Source: Pseudobdellovibrionaceae bacterium
GTDB lineage: Bacteria > Bdellovibrionota > Bdellovibrionia > Bdellovibrionales > JAGQZY01
Direction of reading: 5' to 3'
Assembly (NCBI GenBank): GCA_020635085.1
Contig: JACKAL010000003.1
Coordinates: forward strand, 247,501-311,500
DNA length: 64,000 nt
Below are positions 7,400 to 16,424 of this stretch, in pieces; position 1 is the stretch's first letter, and each line of letters starts with the position of its first letter. The position numbers were made by a program, and so were the translations under genes. The notes beneath the pieces are model-generated. The model ran no database searches. It was not told the origin of the DNA and saw only the letters and a program-made list of their open reading frames with translations.

Positions 7400-7713
7400 G
7401 ATTCCTCACCTTCTTTAGAAAATGCCAATTTCTCTAATTTTTTCATTTTTTCGATTTTAATTTTTAATAAAGAGTGGAGAGCCTCTTTTAGAATTGGCTC
7501 GAAATCACTATCGAGGCCATCACCATTCGGCCCTACAATTTGTTCAAAAAGCATCCGCGTGCTTTCGCTGACATCGAGAGTGATCGCATTGGCATTTAAA
7601 TACGTGTCAAGCAGATCGCGAACGAGCCAGCTGAGATTGAGTTTCCGCTTACTGATCTCGTTATACTGATCTTCTCCGATCAACAAACTAATTCGTTTTA
7701 AATCGCGTTCCAT
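7396..7713 (-). CDS. Small hypothetical protein with a possible RHH-like fold, first gene of the nfeD-slipin operon
   Basis: A 105-residue acidic and basic protein (MERDLKRISLLIGEDQYNEI...). The N-terminal part resembles a ribbon-helix-helix DNA-binding segment (short strand RISLLIGEDQYNEI, then helices KLNLSWLVRDLLDTYL). The C-terminal half is helical and charged (ILKEALHSLLKIKIEKMKKLEKL). ATG 7713 has GAGG five nt upstream; the extension to 7740 does not. It could be an autoregulator of the operon, but I do not recognise a specific family. Confidence 0.5.
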   Translation of the reverse strand: MERDLKRISLLIGEDQYNEISKRKLNLSWLVRDLLDTYLNANAITLDVSESTRMLFEQIVGPNGDGLDSDFEPILKEALHSLLKIKIEKMKKLEKLAFSKEGEES

Positions 7714-7729
7714 ATAAACCTCGTATGCA

Positions 7730-7758
7730 ATAATATGCATAAGTATATATCATTGCAA
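7730..7758 (-). promoter_or_regulatory. Candidate sigma-70 promoter for the nfeD operon
   Basis: Read on the minus strand, TTGCAA is followed after 17 nt by TATTAT, placing the start site about 10 nt before ATG 7713. The leader would be very short. The surrounding 200 nt are AT-rich and contain no gene. Confidence 0.3.
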
Positions 7759-7944
7759 GTAAAATACATATAATTTTATAAGTATAAGAAATTACTTATT
7801 TTTTATAATATATCTATACACTGAGTGAATGAGGGATTTCTTTTCGACAGCTAACGGTGTGAGCTTACTTTGAAGAAGCAAGTACCTTATTGAAGTGTAT
7901 CATCTATTGAGAATGCATAAAAAAGACAAACTCTAAAGAGTCAT

Positions 7945-8421
7945 TTATTTAAATTCGATGGCTTCGATGGTGATGTACTCGTCACCACCAGGTTTTGCGA
8001 CCTTGACTTCATCGCCGCGGGTTTTTCCGAGGAGGGCTTTGGCGACAGGAGATTTCCAAGAGATCTTTCCGTTTTTAATATCAAACTCATCTTGGCCCAC
8101 AATTTGATAGGTGTGCACGATTTCTTGTTCATCTAGCACAGTGACAGTTGCACCAAAAACAACTTTACTTCCAGTAAGCTGCTTGGGGTCTACGACGACA
8201 GCTTTTTCAAGTCGTCCTTGCAGAAAGCGCAGGCGGGAGTCGATCTCCCGCAGGCGTCGTTTTCCATAAATATAATCGGCATTCTCGCTACGATCACCAT
8301 TACTAGCGGCCCACGCTACAGTTTCGACGATTTTCGGGCGCTCCACATTAAGAAGCTCTGCATATTCATCACGCAGACGCTTGTATCCAACAGGTGTGAT
8401 GTAGTTTTTGTCGTCGCTCAT
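7945..8421 (-). CDS. greB: Transcription elongation factor GreB
   Basis: A 158-residue GreA/GreB-family protein. The N-terminal coiled coil that enters the RNA polymerase secondary channel begins NYITPVGYKRLRDEYAELL. At its tip is the acidic motif GDRSENADYIYGKRRLREIDSRLRFLQGRL, where D and E coordinate the magnesium for transcript cleavage. The YIYGKRRLREID stretch is typical of GreB rather than GreA. The C-terminal FKBP-like domain ends GDEVKVAKPGGDEYITIEAIEF. It follows a small secreted-protein gene with a 10-nt gap and may be co-transcribed with it. Confidence 0.95.
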   Translation of the reverse strand: MSDDKNYITPVGYKRLRDEYAELLNVERPKIVETVAWAASNGDRSENADYIYGKRRLREIDSRLRFLQGRLEKAVVVDPKQLTGSKVVFGATVTVLDEQEIVHTYQIVGQDEFDIKNGKISWKSPVAKALLGKTRGDEVKVAKPGGDEYITIEAIEFK

Positions 8422-8431
8422 AGTTTATAGA

Positions 8432-8821
8432 TTAATCCAGTCGGGTTTTTACTTTATAAGTCGCTTTAGATGTGCAAACTTTGCCGCCGGCATCACTGGA
8501 GCAAGAGGCTGAACCACAGTTAATAGTGATAATTTTATTATCCTTATTGTCTTGGCGAAATTCTTTTTTCCAGTCGTCACAAGCTTTTTTCCAACTTGCT
8601 TTTGCGTCTTTAATCATAGTTGCGGGCTCTCCTTCGATATCATTAGAGCCATCGACCACTTCCCATGAAGCTGAGCATGAAGTTTTGTCAGCCTGTTTTT
8701 TATTGCCTTTGCTAATTTGAATAGTTGTTGATTCTGAATCAGCGTCTACATCCTTTAGATCAATTTTTTGTGCATAAACGGAAAGGGGTAAAAGTAAAAA
8801 AGTTAAAAGTATCGTTTTCAT
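8432..8821 (-). CDS. Small secreted Cys-containing protein of unknown function
   Basis: A 129-residue protein with a clear signal peptide (MKTILLTFLLLPLSVYAQ, cleavage after the Ala-Gln region). The mature protein has five Cys and several short polar repeats (SCSASWEVVDG, INCGSASCSSDAGGKVC), so disulfides are likely and it probably acts in the periplasm or outside. A GGAGG motif four nt before ATG 8821 fixes the start; the upstream extension to 8875 is unlikely. No family recognised. It lies just upstream of greB in the same direction. Confidence 0.6.
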   Translation of the reverse strand: MKTILLTFLLLPLSVYAQKIDLKDVDADSESTTIQISKGNKKQADKTSCSASWEVVDGSNDIEGEPATMIKDAKASWKKACDDWKKEFRQDNKDNKIITINCGSASCSSDAGGKVCTSKATYKVKTRLD

Positions 8822-9058
8822 ATAACCTCCACGACGATTGTGGGTCCATGGTAGCGGGAGTTTTTTATATTTCACGTCTTAACGCCATGCGAATAATTTT
8901 TACATACAATGATGCCGTAGAGTTGCATAGATCCGCTTTTCAGTAGCGCCTATTTATGAAGAGGCTAAAACAGGCCTTTGCTGATGTGCCCATTAAGTTG
9001 ACTCGAAAGCGAGTACAAACCTCGAACAAGTTCAAGATGTGTCAGTGGAATTGCGATG

Positions 9059-9862
9059 TTATAGAAAATTGATTTTAATAAGACGGTGACTGTAGTCACT
9101 AAGGATGACTAAGGCGACAGCAAAGAGAATTACAGAAAAAATAAATTTTATTTTTTCTTCTTTAACTTTTGAATGCAGGAAAAAGCCTATAATCAAGCCT
9201 ATTCCAGCGGCAAGTGCGAAAAGAAGCAACTCTATAAATTGAACTTTAGCGCCACTCCAAATATCAACGAGAAAGCCAAAAGAAGAGTTGAGAGTTACGA
9301 CAAAAAGAGAGGTGCCTACAGCTTTTCGAAACTCAAGTCCCATCACAAAATGAAGTATTGGGGTAATGAGGAAACCGCCTGCGCCTACGAGACCGGTGAT
9401 GATTCCAACGAAGAGTCCTTGAAGCATTGCTGTTAGCGGATGGGGTGTTATGTGCGATGCTGGACTGCGCTTGCTGTGTCGTAGACTCTTTAAGGAAGAT
9501 ATGAGCATGATCAACCCAAATGGAATCATGATGAGGGTATCGCGAGAGAGATAGAGGTTGGCCACATTAAATTGGTCAGGGATTGAGGGCAGGAGAAGAC
9601 TTCGTACAAGAAAAATTGTTAAAAAACAAGGAAGAGCAAATTGTACAGCAAGTCCAATATGAATATCTCCAGAGCGTAACATTTTTTGAGCACCAGATGC
9701 CGAAGTGAATGCGACGATGAAGAGAGCATATGTAGTGGCGTGAAGAGGGCTAAAATTAAAGAAATAAATAAGCACAGGCGTTGTTAAAAGAACACCACCT
9801 CCACCGAAAAGAGCAACGACAATGCCGGCAATAACAAGTATCAAGTAACCGATAATTTCCAA
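9059..9862 (-). CDS. TauE/SafE-family sulfite/organosulfonate exporter-like permease
   Basis: A 267-residue membrane protein with about eight segments arranged as two related halves. Each half opens with a Gly-rich family motif: VALFGGGGVLLTTPVLIYFF near the N-terminus and ITGLVGAGGFLITPILHFV in the middle. TauE/SafE (DUF81) proteins export sulfite, sulfoacetate or other small anions; the substrate here is not predictable. It is divergent from the Na/Pi cotransporter gene across a 188-nt intergenic region. Confidence 0.85.
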   Translation of the reverse strand: MEIIGYLILVIAGIVVALFGGGGVLLTTPVLIYFFNFSPLHATTYALFIVAFTSASGAQKMLRSGDIHIGLAVQFALPCFLTIFLVRSLLLPSIPDQFNVANLYLSRDTLIMIPFGLIMLISSLKSLRHSKRSPASHITPHPLTAMLQGLFVGIITGLVGAGGFLITPILHFVMGLEFRKAVGTSLFVVTLNSSFGFLVDIWSGAKVQFIELLLFALAAGIGLIIGFFLHSKVKEEKIKFIFSVILFAVALVILSDYSHRLIKINFL

Positions 9863-10050
9863 AAAATCCTCATTGGCTGAGATGAGTTCTAGTAGTTAGG
9901 GGCGCATATGTATATTTGTAAAGCTAGCATATAGTTTTTCTGGGAACAATATAACATGTCCTTTTGTCCGCCTGATGCCCTCTATTTATGAGCGGTCTGT
10001 GGCGCAAAAAGGGCTTGAGTTCTGTATAGTGATTCCGCATACTTAAAAGG

Positions 10051-11682
10051 ATGGTACATTCTTCAGTGGTTCTCTTTTTTGGTGGTGTCGCACTATTTAT
10101 TTACGGCTTGCAACTTGCTGGAGACAATCTACAAAAATTATCTGCGGAAACCATTCGCGATGCTGTTCGCATACTTGCTAATAAACCTTATTGGGGTGTT
10201 TTTTTAGGGATAGGTTTAACGATGGTCTTCCAAAGCTCGGGAGCTGTGACATCTATGCTGGTAGGTCTGGGAGCAGCGAAGATCATTAGTTTACAGCAGA
10301 TCATGAGTTTAATTCTGGGCACAGCTATCGGCTCCACTTTTACGGTACAAATTTTAAGTTTTAATATTTCTCAATTTGGTCTGCCGATATTTATTCTTGG
10401 ATTTTTTATTCAGTACCTTTCCCGTCGGCGTGTTTTAATTGATAGCATGAATGCTCTTATGGGAATGGGTATGGTTTTTTGGGGACTGAGTTTGATTAAG
10501 GTGAGCACCAAAGAACTCGGTGACACAGAGATGTTTTCTCTTCTTTTGCGCTCTTTTTCGGAAAACCCGGCATTAACCATATTATTCACGAGTGCGTTTA
10601 CCGCTGTTGTGCACTCCAGTGCTGTGACCATTGGTTTGGCGATGACTCTTGTTGGGCATCATTATATTTCTCTAGGTGATAGCGTTTATTGGATTTTTGG
10701 AGCTAATATTGGAACAACGGCGACAGCGTTAATTGCATCTATTGGTTCAAACTCTATGGGGCGTCAAGTGGCTTGGGCGCACTGCCTTTATAAAATCGCG
10801 GGAGTCTTACTTTTTTATCCTTTTGCGGAAAATATTGCCAATTTTATGGTGACGGACTCCCCACTGAGGGATGTTGCTAATATCAATACATTTTATAATT
10901 GTGTCGCTGCCTTGCTATTTTATCCATGGATTAAGTACGGAGCGCGACTTATTGAAAAAATTGTTCCTTTGTCTGGAGATGAAAAAGAATTTTCTGTACA
11001 ATTTTTAAAAAAGACAGATTGGGAAACGCCTTCGATTGTGCTAGCGCATGCAGAGAGAGAGCTGTATCGCATGTCAGACATTGTCATCCGCATGATCGAT
11101 CAATCATTAAATGTTGTGCGTAAGAATGATCAAGATCTTGTAGCGGAGCTTCGTAAAAGTGATGATCGGGCGGATATCTTATCCCGAGAATTGAATCTCT
11201 ATTTAGCGCAGCAGTTAGAGGCTGCGCCGCGTACCGTGCAGTTGGATATGATTCGACTCATGAATTTTGCTGCTGATCTCGAAGCTGCCGCAGATGTGGT
11301 CGATAACCAAATTATTGAATTGGCAGCAAAAACTCACACACTAAAGGTATCCTTTCCAAATGAGGGATGGAAAGATTTGGAGGATATGGCGAGTGTTGCT
11401 ATGAAAATTTCCGAAATGTCTGTGGCCTGTTTTCAGACAAAAGATAAAGATCTTGCAGCTCAAGTGATTTTTCATAAAAGAGAAGCGAGAAAAATGGAGC
11501 ACCGGATGCGCGAGGCACATATTACACGTTTAGTAAAAGGTTCACCGGAGTCTATCAACTCTTCGTCAATTCACTTAGATCTCTTGGGAGAGTATCGACG
11601 AATTATTGGACTTATGTCTAATCATGTTTATGTGCACCTCAAAGATAGCGATACGTATAATATACTCCCGCGTCGATTTTAA
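10051..11682 (+). CDS. Na/Pi cotransporter family protein with C-terminal PhoU-like domain
   Basis: A 543-residue protein. The membrane part (residues 1-310) has the duplicated family signature with the QSS/HSS motifs: GLTMVFQSSGAVTSMLVGLGAA and AFTAVVHSSAVTIGLAMTLVG, plus FGANIGTTATA. This matches the NptA/YjbB sodium-phosphate cotransporters. Residues from about 340 to 540 form two PhoU-like helical repeats (RELYRMSDIVIRMIDQSL, RLMNFAADLEAAADVVDNQI), which are thought to regulate transport. The AAAAGG ribosome-binding motif sits immediately before the ATG, an unusually short spacing. Confidence 0.9.
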   Translation: MVHSSVVLFFGGVALFIYGLQLAGDNLQKLSAETIRDAVRILANKPYWGVFLGIGLTMVFQSSGAVTSMLVGLGAAKIISLQQIMSLILGTAIGSTFTVQILSFNISQFGLPIFILGFFIQYLSRRRVLIDSMNALMGMGMVFWGLSLIKVSTKELGDTEMFSLLLRSFSENPALTILFTSAFTAVVHSSAVTIGLAMTLVGHHYISLGDSVYWIFGANIGTTATALIASIGSNSMGRQVAWAHCLYKIAGVLLFYPFAENIANFMVTDSPLRDVANINTFYNCVAALLFYPWIKYGARLIEKIVPLSGDEKEFSVQFLKKTDWETPSIVLAHAERELYRMSDIVIRMIDQSLNVVRKNDQDLVAELRKSDDRADILSRELNLYLAQQLEAAPRTVQLDMIRLMNFAADLEAAADVVDNQIIELAAKTHTLKVSFPNEGWKDLEDMASVAMKISEMSVACFQTKDKDLAAQVIFHKREARKMEHRMREAHITRLVKGSPESINSSSIHLDLLGEYRRIIGLMSNHVYVHLKDSDTYNILPRRF

Positions 11683-11926
11683 ATCGTAAATACATTCTTT
11701 AGTCAAAACCAAGAAAGAAACATTTCATTAATGGAAGCTTTCGTGGGATGCTTTAAATGCATCTGCAGTGTGGTCTATTTTTTTGAAACTAATGAGTTCA
11801 GAATACACCAGCATCATAAGATGGCTATCGTGGTCTTTAGCTTATGGTTGGCAGAAACTATAACTTGAGAAATTTTATAAAAAGTAATTTTCCTTTGTGT
11901 AAGAATTGGCCTTGTGAGCCCTTTAT

Positions 11927-11935
11927 GGGGGGGGG
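11927..11935 (+). repeat. Nine-G homopolymer tract before the PLD lipoprotein start
   Basis: Nine consecutive G lie within the ribosome-binding region of the next gene, 4 nt before the ATG at 11940, and in the longer open frame they are translated. G-tracts of this length can slip and cause phase variation, and here would change either ribosome-binding spacing or frame. Confidence 0.6.
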
Positions 11936-11939
11936 AGTG

Positions 11940-13493
11940 ATGAGAGTGGTAAAAACTTTTATTGATACTATGCGCATAACATTTATTCGACGAATGGGTT
12001 GTTCTCTGTTTGTTCTTATTTTTTTAGGATGCACTCATCTCAATCCGCCGACGGAGAGAAAACCATCACAGGTGAGTGGTCCTCAACTAATGGATCCAAA
12101 AAATAATACAGAATATAATGTATTGTTTACGGACCCTTTATGTCGACGGTACTCTTATACAAAACCTTTTTCGAGTCGCAGTGGTCGATCCTTGGGAAGT
12201 AAACCAAAAAATATTTATTGTCGTAATAAATTTGATCTAGCGACGTCGGGTAATCGTCCAGAGAGTCCTCAGTATCAGCTCGTTAAACTTGTGGAGAGCA
12301 AAGATACTCGCGAAATTATTTTTACGTATTTATCTTTTCGTAATAAGGCTGTTCGTACGGCTCTATGCGAACGGTTAAAATCAAATGATCCGATTCGTGT
12401 GACCTTTGTTATGAGTTCTTCAGAGGATACTGCTGCTGCTGAAGAGGTGATTGCATGTAATCCAAAGTATGCTCAATTTAAAACACGAGGTTTGGAGGGG
12501 GATCTCGGATACGCTCACAATAAAATTTTTGTAGCTTTGCAAAAACCCATAGATATTGACCAGTCAAATTGGATGTCGCAAGTGGGACCAGGGGAGAGAA
12601 TCACTATTGTTTTTAGCAGCGGCAACATGACCTCTGGACCAGTCCTGCATCATGAAAATTGGCATTTTATTACTACTGATGCCGGAACACATTTTGCCAA
12701 AATTCACATGTGTGTATTGCAATCTGAGTGGAACGATAATACGGGGCGCACGCGTAACGCATATATGAAAGCTATTCGTGACTGTCGACAGAATCTCGTA
12801 CAGCAAGGACTTTTACAAGAACAAGATGTGCGTGCGTTTTTTGTTCCTGGAGAAGGACAAAATCAGTATGAAAACATGAGTCTTTTAGACAATGGATCGG
12901 AGGGAGAGTCAGCGTCCAATTATATGGCCTATGGAGATGGTTATCATCCCGGGATTCGCAACGCTGATAAAATTTGGATTGGTGCTCATCGTTTTTTCTA
13001 TGCACGCATGTTGAAAGAGCTAAAAAAGAGAATGCTAAGTTCGAAAAAACCAGAGATGAGAATTATTCTAGATGATGATACGTATTATAAAGCTACGGAT
13101 CCCAACTTTAGCGCTGGAGATACAGATCCTGGTGAATGGTACAATGCTGAAGAACTTATGCAAAATGGTGCTCAAGTCCGTTTAATGGAGACAAATGATG
13201 AAGAGCATCAACTTCACCACAGTAAGTATTTGCTGTTTTTTAAAGGAAATGAACCGAAGGGGCTTCTATGCGGTGCTGCGAATCTTACCGGTTCTGGATT
13301 TACTAAAAATTGGGAAAATATTTACTATGTCACTGTGCCACATATATTAGATGAATTTAAAAATCATTACGAAAAATTTTGGGTGGAAGCTATTCCTTCC
13401 GACAAAATTTCTTTTGAGAGCAAGGCAACTCCTGTGGAACTATTGCCGCAAAGAGGTTCAGTTTCCGATGTACTTGATCAGGAAGGAGAATAG
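11940..13493 (+). CDS. Phospholipase D/Tdp1-like lipoprotein
   Basis: About 517 residues from ATG 11940 (a second candidate is ATG 11970). An N-terminal hydrophobic segment ends in the lipobox IFLGC, so the protein is probably lipid-anchored. Two HxK motifs of the phospholipase D superfamily are visible: YAHNKIFVAL followed by FSSGNMTSG, and LHHSKYLLFF followed by LLCGAANLTGSGF. The Asp of a classical HKD motif is absent in both and the Asn falls later, as in tyrosyl-DNA phosphodiesterase-type enzymes. An extracytoplasmic phosphodiesterase acting on nucleic acid or phospholipid is likely. It forms a two-gene operon with the sunset-like protein 3 nt downstream. Confidence 0.75.
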   Translation: MRVVKTFIDTMRITFIRRMGCSLFVLIFLGCTHLNPPTERKPSQVSGPQLMDPKNNTEYNVLFTDPLCRRYSYTKPFSSRSGRSLGSKPKNIYCRNKFDLATSGNRPESPQYQLVKLVESKDTREIIFTYLSFRNKAVRTALCERLKSNDPIRVTFVMSSSEDTAAAEEVIACNPKYAQFKTRGLEGDLGYAHNKIFVALQKPIDIDQSNWMSQVGPGERITIVFSSGNMTSGPVLHHENWHFITTDAGTHFAKIHMCVLQSEWNDNTGRTRNAYMKAIRDCRQNLVQQGLLQEQDVRAFFVPGEGQNQYENMSLLDNGSEGESASNYMAYGDGYHPGIRNADKIWIGAHRFFYARMLKELKKRMLSSKKPEMRIILDDDTYYKATDPNFSAGDTDPGEWYNAEELMQNGAQVRLMETNDEEHQLHHSKYLLFFKGNEPKGLLCGAANLTGSGFTKNWENIYYVTVPHILDEFKNHYEKFWVEAIPSDKISFESKATPVELLPQRGSVSDVLDQEGE

Positions 13494-13496
13494 GTT

Positions 13497-13910
13497 ATGA
13501 AATACTTTCTTATTGTTATTGCAATGAGTTTTCATTTTTTAGCTATAGCTGAAGAGGATGTGCAACTGCATTCACCTATCAATGAGGCGACTGATATGGA
13601 TGTGGTTGGTATAAAGTTAAGTAAGCAAAAAAAATTAGTTTATCTTATGCGCGACTGTCCAGTTGTAGGTAACACGGAGAGTGGTATCTATCATTTGCCA
13701 AATCAACCCAATTATCAACAAATGTTAGTTGTTAATAAGTGTGGCAAAAAAAAGGGATGTAAAGATAATCGTCGCTGCTTTGATTCTGAAGATGAAGCTC
13801 AAAATACAGAAGTCTTGGCCTGCCCTGTGGTGAATGATCGCATTGCGAAATGTAATCTAAAGAATAAAATTTTTCGTAAATATATTAAATCCAAAGCTAA
13901 AATGATTTAG
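13497..13910 (+). CDS. Secreted protein with a sunset-like domain
   Basis: A 137-residue protein with a signal peptide (MKYFLIVIAMSFHFLAIAEE). The central part VVGNTESGIYHLPNQPNYQQ followed by RRCFDSEDEAQ resembles the sunset domain often found at the end of secreted nucleases (consensus G-N-x-x-S-x-I-Y-H-x-P-x-x-x-x-Y ... C-F-x-x-E-x-x-A). Seven Cys suggest metal or disulfide binding. The tail is very basic (KNKIFRKYIKSKAKM). It follows the PLD-like gene by 3 nt, so the two products probably work together, plausibly on nucleic acid. Confidence 0.6.
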   Translation: MKYFLIVIAMSFHFLAIAEEDVQLHSPINEATDMDVVGIKLSKQKKLVYLMRDCPVVGNTESGIYHLPNQPNYQQMLVVNKCGKKKGCKDNRRCFDSEDEAQNTEVLACPVVNDRIAKCNLKNKIFRKYIKSKAKMI

Positions 13911-13954
13911 TTAGGCGAGGATAGTTGTCTAAACATGTAGCTCAATAAAATTAT

Positions 13955-13996
13955 CGCAACAAGAGGCCATACTGTGAGGGTCTCTTGTTGCGTTTA
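13955..13996. terminator. Bidirectional terminator between the sunset-like gene and dps
   Basis: The arms 13955-13967 and 13980-13992 pair at 12 of 13 positions (CGCAACAAGAG). T-rich sequence follows on the plus strand, and A-rich sequence precedes it for the opposite direction. Convergent genes end on both sides. Confidence 0.7.
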
Positions 13997-13997
13997 T

Positions 13998-14468
13998 TTA
14001 ACCTTCAAGTAGACTGCGAAGCATCCATGCGGTTTTTTCGTGGAGTTGTATGCGCTGGGTAAGAAGGTCGATAGTGGCTTCGTCTTGTCCTTGCTCTGCT
14101 ACAGGAAAGATAGAGCGTGCCGTTTTTGCTACGGTTTCATGGCCTTTCACCAATTTTTTTATCATATCGATGGCTGGTGGTACGGTTGTCTCTTCTTCGA
14201 TAGAAGTTAAATCATTAAATTGGTTATAGGATCCTGGAGCGTAAACACCAAGGGCGCGGATGCGTTCCGCAATTAGATCCACTGCTGTCGCCAGCTCTGT
14301 ATAGTGTGTTTCAAACATAATATGAAGAGTTTGAAACATAGGGCCAGTCACATTCCAATGAAAATTATGTGTTTTTAAATAGAGTGTGTAACTATCGGCA
14401 AGAAGGCGCGAGAGACCTTTGGCTATTTCTACTCGGTCTTTTTCTGGGATTCCGATATCGATTTTCAT
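13998..14468 (-). CDS. dps: Dps-family ferritin-like DNA-protection protein
   Basis: A 156-residue protein. The Dps ferroxidase signature is clear: YLKTHNFHWNVTGPMFQTLHIMFETHYTELATAVDLIAERIRALG, with the intersubunit His, Asp and Glu ligands. Dps forms dodecamers that oxidise and store iron with peroxide and often bind DNA in stationary phase. The N-terminus is short (MKIDIGIPEKDRVEIAKGL), without a long Lys-rich DNA-binding tail. AGGAG before ATG 14468 fixes the start; an extension to 14546 is unlikely. Confidence 0.92.
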   Translation of the reverse strand: MKIDIGIPEKDRVEIAKGLSRLLADSYTLYLKTHNFHWNVTGPMFQTLHIMFETHYTELATAVDLIAERIRALGVYAPGSYNQFNDLTSIEEETTVPPAIDMIKKLVKGHETVAKTARSIFPVAEQGQDEATIDLLTQRIQLHEKTAWMLRSLLEG

Positions 14469-14642
14469 ATATATTCTCCTTTTCGATGATCGGCATTCAA
14501 AGTAACAAAAAACTACAGTCCTTAGTAGCTTTTGTGCCATGCGCATCTGTTTAACTAGTTGGTGTACAAAATGAAAAAATAATTTATAAAGAGAATATAA
14601 TAATTCTTATCTTTACAAGAATATTTTTTAGAGAGGTAATCG

Positions 14643-15029
14643 ATGCAATTTGGTTATAGTATTATCTATGTGAAAGATGTCAAAAGAACAATCGAGTTTT
14701 ACGAAAGTTGTTTTGGTTTCCAGCGTCGGTTTCTTGCTGAGACAGGGGAATATGGAGAGTTGGAAACGGGTGCGACACGGCTAGCCTTTGCTGCATTTTC
14801 CATGGCAGATAAAAATGGAATTAAGGTCGACACGCGCGCTCTTCCGAATGGTATTTCTCCTATTTTTGAAGTAGCCTTTATAACAAAAAATGTCGAAACT
14901 GCTTTTCATGAAGCGGTGGCTAAAGGTGCAGTAAAAGTAAAAGATCCAGAACTAAAGCCTTGGGGGCAAACCGTGGGATATTTAAAAGACCTCAATGGCG
15001 TTTTAGTAGAGATTGCCTCGCCAATGTGA
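14643..15029 (+). CDS. VOC (glyoxalase/bleomycin resistance) family protein
   Basis: A 128-residue protein of the vicinal oxygen chelate fold, with two beta-alpha-beta-beta-beta repeats: YSIIYVKDVKRTIEFYESCFGF and FEVAFITKNVETAFHEAVAKGAV...GYLKDLNGVLVEIASP. The conserved closing Glu in GVLVEI is a usual metal ligand. Members include glyoxalase I and resistance proteins; the substrate cannot be told. AGAGAGG precedes the ATG by a normal distance. Confidence 0.82.
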   Translation: MQFGYSIIYVKDVKRTIEFYESCFGFQRRFLAETGEYGELETGATRLAFAAFSMADKNGIKVDTRALPNGISPIFEVAFITKNVETAFHEAVAKGAVKVKDPELKPWGQTVGYLKDLNGVLVEIASPM

Positions 15030-15247
15030 GTTTTTACCGACAAAAAGTCTAGATAATATTTTCCGTATCGTTGGTCGGGAGTTCCATCAAATGAAAGTAT
15101 TTGGTGGAACATAGGAGAGTTTCAACGTTATAATTAAAAGACGTTATTTAATGTTAAAAATATATATTTAATGGATCGGGAAACTGAGAACGTATTCTAG
15201 GGATTGCCCCAACATTACCAACAAAAATTTCCTTTTGGAAAATAGTT

Positions 15248-16375
15248 ATGCCAGTTAATGAGCTCAGCAAAAATTTTGTGGATTTAATAGAAAGATTTAA
15301 CGCATCTCTTGATGCTGCGCATATGTCGGCTTGGAGTGTGAATCTTGCAAATGGAGAGGTCTGGCGTAATGATACATACGACAAAATATTTGGTTATTCT
15401 GAGCGGGTTCATGATTGGAATAAGCAAAAACTTCTTTCGCATATTGTAGAGCGTGATAGAGAGAGGGTTAATAATATATTTGAGGAGGCAAAGAACTTAC
15501 CTGCGTTTTCGGTCGAGTGTAGGATTCGAAAAGTAAATGATCCTAATGAAAGTTGGGTGCAAATACAAGGTCGCTGTACTTTTTCGAAAGAGGGGGAGCC
15601 AACTTTTTTAGTGGGCGTTATTCGCGATATAACAGATATAAAGAGAGCTCAACAAACCTTAATCCAAACAGCAAAAATGTCTTCCTTGGGTGAAATGGCT
15701 AAAGGTATTGCCCATGAGATTAATAATCCATTAGCAATAATTTCCCTAAAAACAGAATTGCTGGAAAAAAGAATTCTTTCTGGGAAATATGATACTCAGC
15801 GGATTGTTGCAGAATTAGCGAATATTCGTAAAACAACAGAGCGGATTTCTAATATTACAATGCAGTTGCAGAAGCTATCTCGTTATAATGAATCGGATAA
15901 GATGTCGATGGTAGCAGTTCCTGATCTTATCGAAAATACACTTAGCTTGTGCAGAGAAAATTTTGTACTGCAAGGAATTGATCTCGAGGTTGATTGTCGT
16001 GTAGTGGAAGAGCTCGAGTGTCGACCCGAACAGATTTCTCATATTCTAATTAGTCTATTGAGTAACGCAGTGGACGCTATCCAATCGCTGCCGACACGGT
16101 GGATAAAGCTAGGTGTGCATTGTGATAACGCAATAGTTTTAATTTCTGTAATGGACAGCGGACTGGGAATACCAGAAGAGATTGCAAGCCAAATGATGAC
16201 ACCATTTTATACGACCAAGGATGTGGGAAAAGGAACCGGCCTTGGTTTAAGTCAATCTTGTCAGATCGCGGAATCTTATGCAGGATCGTTATACTATGAT
16301 GCTTCTCAGGCAAATACATGCTTTGTGTTGTCATTACCATTAAGGCAGTTTACTGGCAAAGCTCACGGATTTTAG
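15248..16375 (+). CDS. PAS-domain sensor histidine kinase (soluble)
   Basis: 375 residues with no membrane segment. A PAS domain occupies about residues 20-133 (SAWSVNLANGEVWRNDTYDKIFGY..., VGVIRDITDIKRAQ). HisKA follows with phospho-acceptor His156 in KGIAHEINNPLA. The ATP-binding domain has the N box LLSNAVDAIQ, G1 DSGLGIP and G2 GTGLGLSQS. It should sense a cytosolic signal and phosphorylate a response regulator; no regulator gene is adjacent, so it is an orphan kinase. Confidence 0.9.
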   Translation: MPVNELSKNFVDLIERFNASLDAAHMSAWSVNLANGEVWRNDTYDKIFGYSERVHDWNKQKLLSHIVERDRERVNNIFEEAKNLPAFSVECRIRKVNDPNESWVQIQGRCTFSKEGEPTFLVGVIRDITDIKRAQQTLIQTAKMSSLGEMAKGIAHEINNPLAIISLKTELLEKRILSGKYDTQRIVAELANIRKTTERISNITMQLQKLSRYNESDKMSMVAVPDLIENTLSLCRENFVLQGIDLEVDCRVVEELECRPEQISHILISLLSNAVDAIQSLPTRWIKLGVHCDNAIVLISVMDSGLGIPEEIASQMMTPFYTTKDVGKGTGLGLSQSCQIAESYAGSLYYDASQANTCFVLSLPLRQFTGKAHGF

Positions 16376-16424
16376 TGAAGCGTATAAATCAATATGTGAA
16401 GGTCTGCTTCGACTTAAAAATTTG

